64,000 nucleotides of DNA, from contig OZ020248.1 in the NCBI GenBank assembly GCA_963971285.1, positions 11,842,001 through 11,906,000 on the forward strand, given 5' to 3'. Source of the stretch: Astropecten irregularis (taxonomy: Eukaryota > Echinodermata > Asteroidea > Paxillosida > Astropectinidae). Under the pieces are notes generated by a model. The model was not told the DNA's origin. It searched no databases and saw only the letters and a program-made list of their open reading frames with translations. Shown piece after piece: positions 21,103-34,236 of the stretch (position 1 is the first letter of the stretch; every line of letters begins with the position of its first letter). A program made the translations under genes and the position numbers.

Positions 21103-23731
21103 AACTCCTTCAATACTGAGCCGATCAAGCTGAAAAATACACAAAATGTAGCCCCAGATGTTCCCTACAGGATAGTAGCCTAGTTGTTACATTTCCAAGG
21201 CATTTTCATGGCCGAAAGTTCAAGTATAGCACGACTTGTACCAAGTGAAAACAACCAAATAGCCGTCAAAACACTGATAAAGAACTGTTTGACAAACATG
21301 TTTGTGCTAGAGTTGCAAATAACTCCTTCAATACTGAGCCGATCAAGCTGAAAACTGCACAAAATGTAGCCCCAGATGTTCCCTACAGGATAGTAGCCTA
21401 GTTGTTACATTTCCAAGGCATTTTCATGGCCGAAAGTTCAAGTATAGCACGACTTGTACCAAGTGAAACCAACCCAGTAGCCGTCAAAACACTGATAAAG
21501 AACTGTTTGACTAACATTTTTGTGCTAGAGTTGCAAATAACTCCTTCAAAATTGAGTCGATCAAGCTGAAAAACTGCACAAAATGTAGCCCCAGATGTTC
21601 CCTACAGGAAAATAGCCTAGTTGTTAAATTTCCAAGGCATTTTCATGGCCAAAAGTTCAAGTAAAGCACGACTTGTTCCAAGTGAAATCAACCCAGTAGC
21701 CGTCAAAACACTGTAAAATAACTGTTTGACTAACATTTTTGTGCTATAGAGTTGCAAATTACTCCTTCAATACTGAGCCGATCAAGCTGAAAACTGCACA
21801 AAATGTAGCCCCAGATGTTCCCTACGGGAAAATAGCGTATTCGTCACATTTCCATGGCATTTTCACGGCCAAAAGTTCAAGTATAGCACGACTTGTATCA
21901 GGTGAAACCAACACAGTAGCCGTCAAAACACTGAAAAAGAACTGTTTGACAAATATTTTTGTGCTAGAGTTGGAATTAACTCCTTCAATACTGAGCCGAT
22001 CAAGCTGAAAACTGCACAAAATGTAGCCCCAGATGTTCCCTATAGAAAAAGAGCGTATTCGTCACATTTCCAAGCCTTTTTCATAGCCGAAAGTTCAAGT
22101 ATAGCACGACTTGTACCAAGTGAAATCAACCCGGTTGCCGTCAAAACACTGTATATAAAATAACTGTTTGACAAACATTTTTGTGCTAGAGTTGCAAATA
22201 ACTCCTTCAATACTGAGCCGATCAAGTTGAAAACTGCACAAAATGTAACCCCAGATGTTCCATACAGGATAGTAGCCTAGTTGTTACATTTCCAAGGCAT
22301 TTTCATGGCCGAAAGTTCAAGTATAGCACGACTTGTACCAAGTGAAAACAACCAAGTAGCCGTCAAAACACTGATAAAGAATTGTTTGACTAACATTTTT
22401 GTGCTAGAGTTGCAAATAACTCCTTCAACATTGAGCCGATCAAGCTGACAAACTGCACAAAATGTAACCCCAGATGTTCCATACAGGATAGTAGCCTAGT
22501 TGTTACATTTCCAAGGCATTTTCATGGCCGAAAGTTCAAGTATAGCACGACTTGTACCAAGTGAAACCAACACAGTAGCCGTCAAAACACTGATAAAGAA
22601 TTGTTTGACTAACATTTTTGTGCTAGAGTTGCAAACAAATCCTTCAATACTGAGCCGATCAAGCTAAAAACTGCACAATATGTAGCCCCAGATGTTCCCT
22701 ACAGGATAGTAGCCTAGTTGTTACATTTCCAAGGCATTTTCATGGCCAAAAGTTCAAGTAAAGCACGACTTGTTCCAAGTGAAATCAACAAAGTAGCCGT
22801 CAAAACACTGTAAAATAACTGTTTGACTAACATTTTTGTGCTATAGAGTTGCAAATTACTCCTTCAATACTGAGCCGATCAAGCTGAAAACTGCACAAAA
22901 TGTAGCCCCAGATGTTCCCTACAGGAAAATAACGTATTCGTCACATTTCCATGGCATTTTCACGGCCACAAATTCAAGTATAGCACGACTTGTTCCATGT
23001 GAAATCAACCCGGTTGCCGTCAAAACACTGCGAAAGAACTGTTTGACTAACATTTTTGTGCTAGAGTTGCAAATAACTCCTTCAATACTGAGCCGATCAA
23101 GCTGAAAACTGCACAAAATGTAGCCCCAGATGTTCCCTACAGGATAGTAGCATAGTTGTTACATTTCCAAGGCATTTATATGGCCAAAAGTTCAAGTAAA
23201 GCACGACTTGTTCCAAGTGAAATCAACCCAGTAGCCGTCAAAACACTGTAAAATAACTGTTTGACTAACATTTTTGTGCTATAGAGTTGCAAATTACTCC
23301 TTCAATACTGAGCCGATCAAGCTGAAAACTGCACAAAATGTAGCCCCAGATGTTCCCTATAGGAAAATAGCGTATTCGTCACATTTCTATGGCATTTTCA
23401 CGGCCAAAAGTTCAAGTATAGCACGACTTGTATCAGGTGAAATCAACCCGGTTGCCGTCAAAACACTGAAAAATAACTGTTTGACTAACATTTTTGTGCT
23501 AGAGTTGAAAATAACTCCTTTAATACTGAGCCGATCAAGCTAAAAACTGCACAAAATGTAGCCCCACATGTTCCTATACAGGAAAATAGCGTATTCGTCA
23601 CATTTACAAGGCATTTTCATGGCCGAAAGTTCAAGTATAGCACGACTTGTATCAGGTGAAAACAACACAGTAGCCGTCAAAACACTGAAAAAGAACTGTT
23701 TGACAAACATTTTTGTGCTAGAGTTGGAATT
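21103..23731. repeat. Array 2 12-monomer block, copy B
   Basis: This is the second copy of the 2629-bp block. It matches copy A except for single-base changes and one local rearrangement. At about 22259-22696 two neighbouring monomers (the GAAAACAACCAAG/CTGACAAACTG type and the GAAACCAACACAG/CAAACAAATCC type) are in the opposite order from their counterparts at about 19630-20067. Confidence 0.8.
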
Positions 23732-25336
23732 AACTCCTTCAATACTGAGCCGATCAAGCTGAAAACTGCACAAAATGTAGCCCCAGATGTTCCCTACAGG
23801 AAAATAGCCTAGTTGTTACATTTCCAAGGCATTTACATGGCCAAAAGTTCAAGTAAAGCACGACTTGTTCCAAGTGAAATCAACCCAGTAGCCGTCAAAA
23901 CACTGTAAAATAACTGTTTGACTAACATTTTTGTGCTATAGAGTTGCAAATTACTCCTTCAATACTGAGCCGATCAAGCTGAAAACTGCACAAAATGTAG
24001 CCCAAGATGTTCCCTTCAGGAAAATAGCGTATTCGTCACATTTCCATGGCATTTTCACGGCCAAAATTTCAAGTATAGCACGACTTGTTCCATGTGAATT
24101 CAACCCGGTTGCCGTCAAAACACTGCAAAAGGACTGTTTGACTAACATTTTTGTGCTAGAGTTGCAAATAACTCCTTCAATACTGAGCCGATCAAGTTGA
24201 AAACTGCACAAAATGTAGCCCCAGATGTTCCCTACAGGATAGTAGCCTAGTTGTTACATTTCCAAGGCATTTATATGGCCAAAAGTTCAAGTAAAGCACG
24301 ACTTGTTCCAAGTGAAATCAACCCAGTAGCCGTCAAAACACTGAAAAAGAACTGTTTGACAAACATTTTTGTGCTAGAGTTGGAATTAACTCCTTCAATA
24401 CTGAGCCGATCAAGCTGAAAACTGCACAAAATGTAGCCCCAGATGTTCCCTATAGAAAAAGAGCGTATTCGTCACATTTCCAAGCCATTTTCATAGCCGA
24501 AAGTTCAAGTATAGCACGACTTGTACCAAGTGAAATCAACCCGGTTGCCGTCAAAACACTGTATATAAAATAACTGTTTGACTAACATTTTTGTGCTAGA
24601 GTTGCAAATAACTCCTTCAATACTGAGCCGATAAAGTTGAAAACTGCACAAAATGTAACCCCAGATGTTCCATACAGGATAGTAGCCTAGTTGTTACATT
24701 TCCAAGGCATTTTCATGGCCAAAAGTTCAAGTATAGCACGACTTGTACCAAGTGAAACCAACACAGTAGCCGTCAAAACACTGATAAAGAATTGTTTGAC
24801 TAACATTTTTGTGCTAGAGTTGCAAACAAATCCTTCAATACTGAGCCGATCAAGCTAAAAACTGCACAAAATGTAGCCCCAGATGTTCCCTACAGGATAG
24901 TAGCCTAGTTGTTACATTTCCAAGGCATTTTCATGGCCGAAAGTTCAAGTATAGCACGACTTGTATCAGGTGAAATCAACCCGGTTGCCGTCAAAACACT
25001 GAAAAATAACTGTTTGACTAACATTTTTGTGCTAGAGTTGCAAATAACTCCTTCAATACTGAGCCGATCAAGTTGAAAACTGCACAAAATGTAGCCCCAG
25101 ATGTTCCCTACAGGAAAGAAGCCTAGTTGTTAAATTTCCAAGGCATTTCCATGGCCGAAAGTTCAAGTATAGCACGACTTGTTCCATGTGAAATCAACAC
25201 GGTTGCCGTCAAAACACTGCGAAAGAACTGTTTGACTAACATTTTTGTGCTAGAGTTGCAAATAACTCCTTGAATACTGAGCCGATCAAGCTGAAAACTG
25301 CACAAAATGTAGCCCCAGATGTTCCCTACAGGATAG

Positions 25337-25388
25337 TAGCCTAGTTGTTACATTTCCAAGGCATTTTCATGGCCGAAAGTTCAAGTAT
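25337..25388 (+). promoter_or_regulatory. A-box/B-box-like pair in array 2 monomer (representative)
   Basis: TAGCCTAGTTG at 25337-25347 fits the A-box pattern TRGYNNARNNG exactly. AGTTCAAGTAT at 25378-25388, 41 nt later, keeps the GTTCAA core of a B box but misses the first G and last CC. A T5 run follows at 25460-25464. No T-arm stem forms, and a TTTT lies between the two boxes. In the GCGTATTCG subtypes the A box is weakened. The pair could be a decayed tRNA-like promoter or chance. Confidence 0.3.
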
Positions 25389-25391
25389 AGC

Positions 25392-25404
25392 ACGACTTGT
25401 ACCA
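25392..25404. repeat. Dyad ACTTGTACCAAGT in array 2 monomer (representative)
   Basis: ACTTG and CAAGT are inverted repeats around three bases. The variant ACTTGTTCCAAGT keeps the dyad, while ACTTGTATCAGGT and ACTTGTTCCATGT break it. The site recurs once per monomer and could bind a dimeric protein; no function is shown. Confidence 0.45.
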
Positions 25405-28400
25405 AGTGAAACCAACCCAGTAGCCGTCAAAACACTGATAAAGAACTGTTTGACTAACATTTTTGTGCTAGAGTTGAAAATAACTCCTTTAATACTGAGC
25501 CGATCAAGCTAAAAACTGCACAAAATGTAGCCCCACATGTTCCTATACAGGAAAATAGCGTATTCGTCACATTTACAAGGCATTTTCATGGCCGAAAGTT
25601 CAAGTATAGCACGACTTGTATCAGGTGAAAACAACACAGTAGCCGTCAAAACACTGAAAAAGAACTGTTTGACAAACATTTTTGTGCTAGAGTTGGAATT
25701 AACTCCTTCAATACTGAGCCGATCAAGCTGAAAACTGCCCAAAATGTAGCCCCAGATGTTCCCTACAGGAAAATAGCCTAGTTGTTACATTTCCAAGGCA
25801 TTTACATGGCCAAAAGTTCAAGTAAAGCACGACTTGTTCCAAGTGAAATCAACCCAGTAGCCGTCAAAACACTGTATATAAAATAACTGTTTGACTAACA
25901 TTTTTGTGCTATAGAGTTGCAAATTACTCCTTCAATACTGAGCCGATCAAGCTGAAAACTGCACAAAATGTAGCCCAAGATGTTCCCTACAGGAAAATAG
26001 CGTATTCGTCACATTTCCATGACATTTTCACGGCCAAAATTTCAAGTATAGCACGACTTGTTCCATGTGAATTCAACCCGGTTGCCGTCAAAACACTGCG
26101 AAAGAACTGTTTGACTAACATTTTTGTGCTAGAGTTGCAAATAACTCCTTCAATACTGAGCCGATCAAGTTGAAAACTGCACAAAATGTAGCCCCAGATG
26201 TTCCCTACAGGATAGTAGCCTAGTTGTTACATTTCCAAGGCATTTATATGGCCAAAAGTTCAAGTAAAGCACGACTTGTTCCAAGTGAAATCAACCCAGT
26301 AGCCGTCAAAACACTGAAAAAGAACTGTTTGACAAACATTTTTGTGCTAGAGTTGGAATTAACTCCTTCAATACTGAGCCGATCAAGCTGAAAACTGCAC
26401 AAAATGTAGCCCCAGATGTTCCCTATAGAAAAAGAGCGTATTCGTCACATTTCCAAGCCATTTTCATAGCCGAAAGTTCAAGTATAGCACGACTTGTACC
26501 AAGTGAAATCAACCCGGTTGCCGTCAAAACACTGTATATAAAATAACTGTTTGACTAACATTTTTGTGCTAGAGTTGCAAATAACTCCTTCAATACTGAG
26601 CCGATAAAGTTGAAAACTGCACAAAATGTAACCCCAGATGTTCCATACAGGATAGTAGCCTAGTTGTTACATTTCCAAGGCATTTTCATGGCCAAAAGTT
26701 CAAATATAGCACGACTTGTACCAAGTGAAACCAACACAGTAGCCGTCAAAACACTGATAAAGAATTGTTTGACTAACATTTTTGTGCTAGAGTTGCAAAC
26801 AAATCCTTCAATACTGAGCCGATCAAGCTAAAAACTGCACAAAATGTAGCCCCAGATGTTCCCTACAGGATAGTAGCCTAGTTGTTACATTTCCAAGGCA
26901 TTTTCATGGCCGAAAGTTCAAGTATAGCACGACTTGTATCAGGTGAAATCAACCCGGTTGCCGTCAAAACACTGAAAAATAACTGTTTGACTAACATTTT
27001 TGTGCTAGAGTTGCAAATAACTCCTTCAATACTGAGCCGATCAAGTTGAAAACTGCACAAAATGTAGCCCCAGATGTTCCCTACAGGAAAGAAGCCTAGT
27101 TGTTAAATTTCCAAGGCATTTCCATGGCCGAAAGTTCAAGTATAGCACGACTTGTTCCATGTGAAATCAACACGGTTGCCGTCAAAACACTGCGAAAGAA
27201 CTGTTTGACTAACATTTTTGTGCTAGAGTTGCAAATAACTCCTTGAATACTGAGCCGATCAAGCTGAAAACTGCACAAAATGTAGCCCCAGATGTTCCCT
27301 ACAGGATAGTAGCCTAGTTGTTACATTTCCAAGGCATTTTCATGGCCGAAAGTTCAAGTATAGCACGACTTGTACCAAGTGAAACCAACCCAGTAGCCGT
27401 CAAAACACTGATAAAGAACTGTTTGACTAACATTTTTGTGCTAGAGTTGAAAATAACTCCTTTAATACTGAGCCGATCAAGCTAAAAACTGCACAAAATG
27501 TAGCCCCACATGTTCCTATACAGGAAAATAGCGTATTCGTCACATTTACAAGGCATTTTCATGGCCGAAAGTTCAAGTATAGCACGACTTGTATCAGGTG
27601 AAAACAACACAGTAGCCGTCAAAACACTGAAAAAGAACTGTTTGACAAACATTTTTGTGCTAGAGTTGGAATTAACTCCTTCAATACTGAGCCGATCAAG
27701 CTGAAAACTGCACAAAATGTAGCCCCAGATGTTCCCTACAGGAAAATAGCCTAGTTGTTACATTTCCAAGGCATTTACATGGCCAAAAGTTCAAGTAAAG
27801 CACGACTTGTTCCAAGTGAAATCAACCCAGTAGCCGTCAAAACACTGTAAAATAACTGTTTGACTAACATTTTTGTGCTATAGAGTTGCAAATTACTCCT
27901 TCAATACTGAGCCGATCAAGCTGAAAACTGCACAAAATGTAGCCCAAGATGTTCCCTACAGGAAAATAGCGTATTCGTCACATTTCCATGGCATTTTCAC
28001 GGCCAAAATTTCAAGTATAGCACGACTTGTTCCATGTGAATTCAACCCGGTTGCCGTCAAAACACTGCGAAAGAACTGTTTGACTAACATTTTTGTGCTA
28101 GAGTTGCAAATAACTCCTTCAATACTGAGCCGATCAAGTTGAAAACTGCACAAAATGTAGCCCCAGATGTTCCCTACAGGAAAGAAGCCTAGTTGTTAAA
28201 TTTCCAAGGCATTTCCATGGCCGAAAGTTCAAGTAAAGCACGACTTGTTCCAAGTGAAATCAACCCAGTAGCCGTCAAAACACTGAAAAAGAACTGTTTG
28301 ACAAACATTTTTGTGCTAGAGTTGGAATTAACTCCTTCAATACTGAGCCGATCAAGCTGAAAACAGCACAAAATGTAGCCCCAGATGTTCCCTATAGAAA

Positions 28401-31400
28401 AAGAGCGTATTCGTCACATTTCCAAGCCATTTTCATAGCCGAAAGTTCAAGTATAGCACGACTTGTACCAAGTGAAATCAACCCGGATGCCGTCAAAACA
28501 CTGTATATAAAATAACTGTTTGACTAACATTTTTGTGCTAGAGTTGCAAATAACTCCTTCAATACTGAGCCGATAAAGTTGAAAACTGCACAAAATGTAA
28601 CCCCAGATGTTCCATACAGGATAGTAGCCTAGTTGTTACATTTCCAAGGCATTTTCATGGCCAAAAGTTCAAGTATAGCACGACTTGTACCAAGTGAAAC
28701 CAACACAGTAGCCGTCAAAACACTGATAAAGAATTGTTTGACTAACATTTTTGTGCTAGAGTTGCAAACAAATCCTTCAATACTGAGCCGATCAAGCTAA
28801 AAACTGCACAAAATGTAGCCCCAGATGTTCCCTACAGGATAGTAGCCTAGTTGTTACATTTCCAAGGCATTTTCATGGCCGAAAGTTCAAGTATAGCACG
28901 ACTTGTACCAAGTGAAAACAACCAAGTAGCCGTCAAAACACTGATGAAGAATTGTTTGACTAACATTTTTGTGCTAGAGTTGCAAATAACTCCTTCAACA
29001 TTGAGCCGATCAAGCTGAAAACTGCACAAAATGTAGCCCCAGATGTTCCCTACAGGAAAATAGCCTAGTTGTTACATTTCCAAGGCATTTACATGGCCAA
29101 AAGTTCAAGTAAAGCACGACTTGTTCCAAGTGAAATCAACAAAGTAGCCGTCAAAACACTGTAAAATAACTGTTTGACTAACATTTTTGTGCTATAGAGT
29201 TGCAAATTACTCCTTCAATACTGAGCCGATCAAGCTGAAAACTGCACAAAATGTAGCCCCAGATGTTCCCTAGAGGAAAATAGCATATTCGTCACATTTC
29301 CATGGCATTTTCACGGCCAAAAGTTCAAGTATAGCACGACTTGTACCAAGTGAAACCAACACAGTAGCCGTCAAAACACTGATAAAGAATTGTTTGACTA
29401 ACATTTTTGTGCTAGAGTTGCAAACAAATCCTTCAATACTGAGCCGATCAAGCTAAAAACTGCACAAAATGTAGCCCCAGATGTTCCCTACAGGATAGTA
29501 GCCTAGTTGTTACATTTCCAAGGCATTTTCATGGCCGAAAGTTCAAGTATAGCACGACTTGTATCAGGTGAAATCAACCCGGTTGCCGTCAAAACACTGA
29601 AAAATAACTGTTTGACTAACATTTTTGTGCTAGAGTTGCAAATAACTCCTTCAATACTGAGCCGATCAAGTTGAAAATTGCACAAAATGTAGCCCCAGAT
29701 GTTCCCTACAGGAAAGAAGCCTAGTTGTTAAATTTCCAAGGCATTTCCATGGCCGAAAGTTCAAGTATAGCACGACTTGTTCCATGTGAAATCAACACGG
29801 TTGCCGTCAAAACACTGCGAAAGAACTGTTTGACTAACATTTTTGTGCTAGAGTTGCAAATAACTCCTTGAATACTGAGCCGATCAAGCTGAAAACTGCA
29901 CAAAATGTAGCCCCAGATGTTCCCTACAGGATAGTAGCCTAGTTGTTACATTTCCAAGGCATTTTCATGGCCGAAAGTTCAAGTATAGCACGACTTGTAC
30001 CAAGTGAAACCAACCCAGTAGCCGTCAAAACACTGATAAAGAACTGTTTGACTAACATTTTTGTGCTAGAGTTGAAAATAACTCCTTTAATACTGAGCCG
30101 ATCAAGCTAAAAACTGCACAAAATGTAGCCCCACATGTTCCTATAAAGGAAAATAGCGTATTCGTCACATTTACAAGGCATTTTCATGGCCGAAAGTTCA
30201 AGTATAGCACGACTTGTATCAGGTGAAAACAACACAGTAGCCGTCAAAACACTGAAAAAGAACTGTTTGACAAACATTTTTGTGCTAGAGTTGGAATTAA
30301 CTCCTTCAATACTGAGCCGATCAAGCTGAAAACTGCACAAAATGTAGCCCCAGATGTTCCCTACAGGAAAATAGCCTAGTTGTTACATTTCCAAGGCATT
30401 TACATGGCCAAAAGTTCAAGTAAAGCACGACTTGTTCCAAGTGAAATCAACCCAGTAGCCGTCAAAACACTGTAAAATAACTGTTTGACTAACATTTTTG
30501 TGCTATAGAGTTGCAAATTACTCCTTCAATACTGAGCCGATCAAGCTGAAAACTGCACAAAATGTAGCCCAAGATGTTCCCTTCAGGAAAATAGCGTATT
30601 CGTCACATTTCCATGGCATTTTCACGGCCAAAATTTCAAGTATAGCACGACTTGTTCCATGTGAATTCAACCCGGTTGCCGTCAAAACACTGCGAAAGGA
30701 CTGTTTGACTAACATTTTTGTGCTAGAGTTGCAAATAACTCCTTCAATACTGAGCCGATCAAGTTGAAAACTGCACAAAATGTAGCCCCAGATGTTCCCT
30801 ACAGGATAGTAGCCTAGTTGTTACATTTCCAAGGCATTTATATGGCCAAAAGTTCAAGTAAAGCACGACTTGTTCCAAGTGAAATCAACCCAGTAGCCGT
30901 CAAAACACTGAAAAAGAACTGTTTGACAAACATTTTTGTGCTAGAGTTGGAATTAACTCCTTCAATACTGAGCCGATCAAGCTGAAAACTGCACAAAATG
31001 TAGCCCCAGATGTTCCCTATAGAAAAAGAGCGTATTCGTCACATTTCCAAGCCATTTTCATAGCCGAAAGTTCAAGTATAGCACGACTTGTACCAAGTGA
31101 AATCAACCCGGTTGCCGTCAAAACACTGTATATAAAATAACTGTTTGACTAACATTTTTGTGCTAGAGTTGCAAATAACTCCTTCAATACTGAGCCGATA
31201 AAGTTGAAAACTGCACAAAATGTAACCCCAGATGTTCCATACAGGATAGTAGCCTAGTTGTTACATTTCCAAGGCATTTTCATGGCCAAAAGTTCAAATA
31301 TAGCACGACTTGTACCAAGTGAAACCAACACAGTAGCCGTCAAAACACTGATAAAGAATTGTTTGACTAACATTTTTGTGCTAGAGTTGCAAACAAATCC

Positions 31401-34236
31401 TTCAATACTGAGCCGATCAAGCTAAAAACTGCACAAAATGTAGCCCCAGATGTTCCCTACAGGATAGTAGCCTAGTTGTTACATTTCCAAGGCATTTTCA
31501 TGGCCGAAAGTTCAAGTATAGCACGACTTGTATCAGGTGAAATCAACCCGGTTGCCGTCAAAACACTGAAAAATAACTGTTTGACTAACATTTTTGTGCT
31601 AGAGTTGCAAATAACTCCTTCAATACTGAGCCGATCAAGTTGAAAACTGCACAAAATGTAGCCCCAGATGTTCCCTACAGGAAAGAAGCCTAGTTGTTAA
31701 ATTTCCAAGGCATTTCCATGGCCGAAAGTTCAAGTATAGCACGACTTGTTCCATGTGAAATCAACACGGTTGCCGTCAAAACACTGCGAAAGAACTGTTT
31801 GACTAACATTTTTGTGCTAGAGTTGCAAATAACTCCTTGAATACTGAGCCGATCAAGCTGAAAACTGCACAAAATGTAGCCCCAGATGTTCCCTACAGGA
31901 TAGTAGCCTAGTTGTTACATTTCCAAGGCATTTTCATGGCCGAAAGTTCAAGTATAGCACGACTTGTACCAAGTGAAACCAACCCAGTAGCCGTCAAAAC
32001 ACTGATAAAGAACTGTTTGACTAACATTTTTGTGCTAGAGTTGAAAATAACTCCTTTAATACTGAGCCGATCAAGCTAAAAACTGCACAAAATGTAGCCC
32101 CACATGTTCCTATACAGGAAAATAGCGTATTCGTCACATTTACAAGGCATTTTCATGGCCGAAAGTTCAAGTATAGCACGACTTGTATCAGGTGAAAACA
32201 ACACAGTAGCCGTCAAAACACTGAAAAAGAACTGTTTGACAAACATTTTTGTGCTAGAGTTGGAATTAACTCCTTCAATACTGAGCCGATCAAGCTGAAA
32301 ACTGCACAAAATGTAGCCCCAGATGTTCCCTACAGGAAAATAGCCTAGTTGTTACATTTCCAAGGCATTTACATGGCCAAAAGTTCAAGTAAAGCACGAC
32401 TTGTTCCAAGTGAAATCAACCCAGTAGCCGTCAAAACACTGTAAAATAACTGTTTGACTAACATTTTTGTGCTATAGAGTTGCAAATAACTCCTTGAATA
32501 CTGAGCCGATCAAGCTGAAAACTGCACAAAATGTAGCCCCAGATGTTCCCTACAGGATAGTAGCCTAGTTGTTACATTTCCAAGGCATTTTCATGGCCGA
32601 AAGTTCAAGTATAGCACGACTTGTACCAAGTGAAACCAACCCAGTAGCCGTCAAAACACTGATAAAGAACTGTTTGACTAACATTTTTGTGCTAGAGTTG
32701 AAAATAACTCCTTTAATACTGAGCCGATCAAGCTAAAAACTGCACAAAATGTAGCCCCACATGTTCCTATACAGGAAAATAGCGTATTCGTCACATTTAC
32801 AAGGCATTTTCATGGCCGAAAGTTCAAGTATAGCACGACTTGTATCAGGTGAAAACAACACAGTAGCCGTCAAAACACTGAAAAAGAACTGTTTGACAAA
32901 CATTTTTGTGCTAGAGTTGGAATTAACTCCTTCAATACTGAGCCGATCAAGCTGAAAACTGCACAAAATGTAGCCCCAGATGTTCCCTACAGGAAAATAG
33001 CCTAGTTGTTACATTTCCAAGGCATTTACATGGCCAAAAGTTCAAGTAAAGCACGACTTGTTCCAAGTGAAATCAACCCAGTAGCCGTCAAAACACTGTA
33101 AAATAACTGTTTGACTAACATTTTTGTGCTATAGAGTTGCAAATTACTCCTTCAATACTGAGCCGATCAAGCTGAAAACTGCACAAAATGTAGCCCAAGA
33201 TGTTCCCTACAGGAAAATAGCGTATTCGTCACATTTCCATGGCATTTTCACGGCCAAAATTTCAAGTATAGCACGACTTGTTCCATGTGAATTCAACCCG
33301 GTTGCCGTCAAAACACTGCGAAAGAACTGTTTGACTAACATTTTTGTGCTAGAGTTGCAAATAACTCCTTCAATACTGAGCCGATCAAGTTGAAAACTGC
33401 ACAAAATGTAGCCCCAGATGTTCCCTACAGGAAAGAAGCCTAGTTGTTAAATTTCCAAGGCATTTCCATGGCCGAAAGTTCAAGTAAAGCACGACTTGTT
33501 CCAAGTGAAATCAACCCAGTAGCCGTCAAAACACTGAAAAAGAACTGTTTGACAAACATTTTTGTGCTAGAGTTGGAATTAACTCCTTCAATACTGAGCC
33601 GATCAAGCTGAAAACAGCACAAAATGTAGCCCCAGATGTTCCCTATAGAAAAAGAGCGTATTCGTCACATTTCCAAGCCATTTTCATAGCCGAAAGTTCA
33701 AGTATAGCACGACTTGTACCAAGTGAAACCAACACAGTAGCCGTCAAAACACTGATAAAGAATTGTTTGACTAACATTTTTGTGCTAGAGTTGCAAACAA
33801 ATCCTTCAATACTGAGCCGATCAAGCTAAAAACTGCACAAAATGTAGCCCCAGATGTTCCCTACAGGATAGTAGCCTAGTTGTTACATTTCCAAGGCATT
33901 TTCATGGCCGAAAGTTCAAGTATAGCACGACTTGTACCAAGTGAAAACAACCAAGTAGCCGTCAAAACACTGATGAAGAATTGTTTGACTAACATTTTTG
34001 TGCTAGAGTTGCAAATAACTCCTTCAACATTGAGCCGATCAAGCTGAAAACTGCACAAAATGTAGCCCCAGATGTTCCCTACAGGAAAATAGCCTAGTTG
34101 TTACATTTCCAAGGCATTTACATGGCCAAAAGTTCAAGTAAAGCACGACTTGTTCCAAGTGAAATCAACCCAGTAGCCGTCAAAACACTGAAAAAGAACT
34201 GTTTGACAAACATTTTTGTGCTAGAGTTGGAATTAA

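Larger units (their letters stand above)
23297..32486. repeat. Large higher-order segment, copy 1 (10,940-bp offset)
   Basis: About 9.19 kb here matches 34237-43426 at a constant offset of 10,940 bp, equal to about 50 monomers. Shared rare variants include the GATGTTCCCTTCAGG monomers (about 24008 and 30581), the CTATAAAGG monomer (about 30141), the CTAGAGGAAAATAGCATATTC monomer (about 29269), and GCCCAAAATG (about 25737). The match begins within the monomer at 23297 and stops at 32487, where AAATAACTCCTTG replaces AAATTACTCCTTC. Confidence 0.85.
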
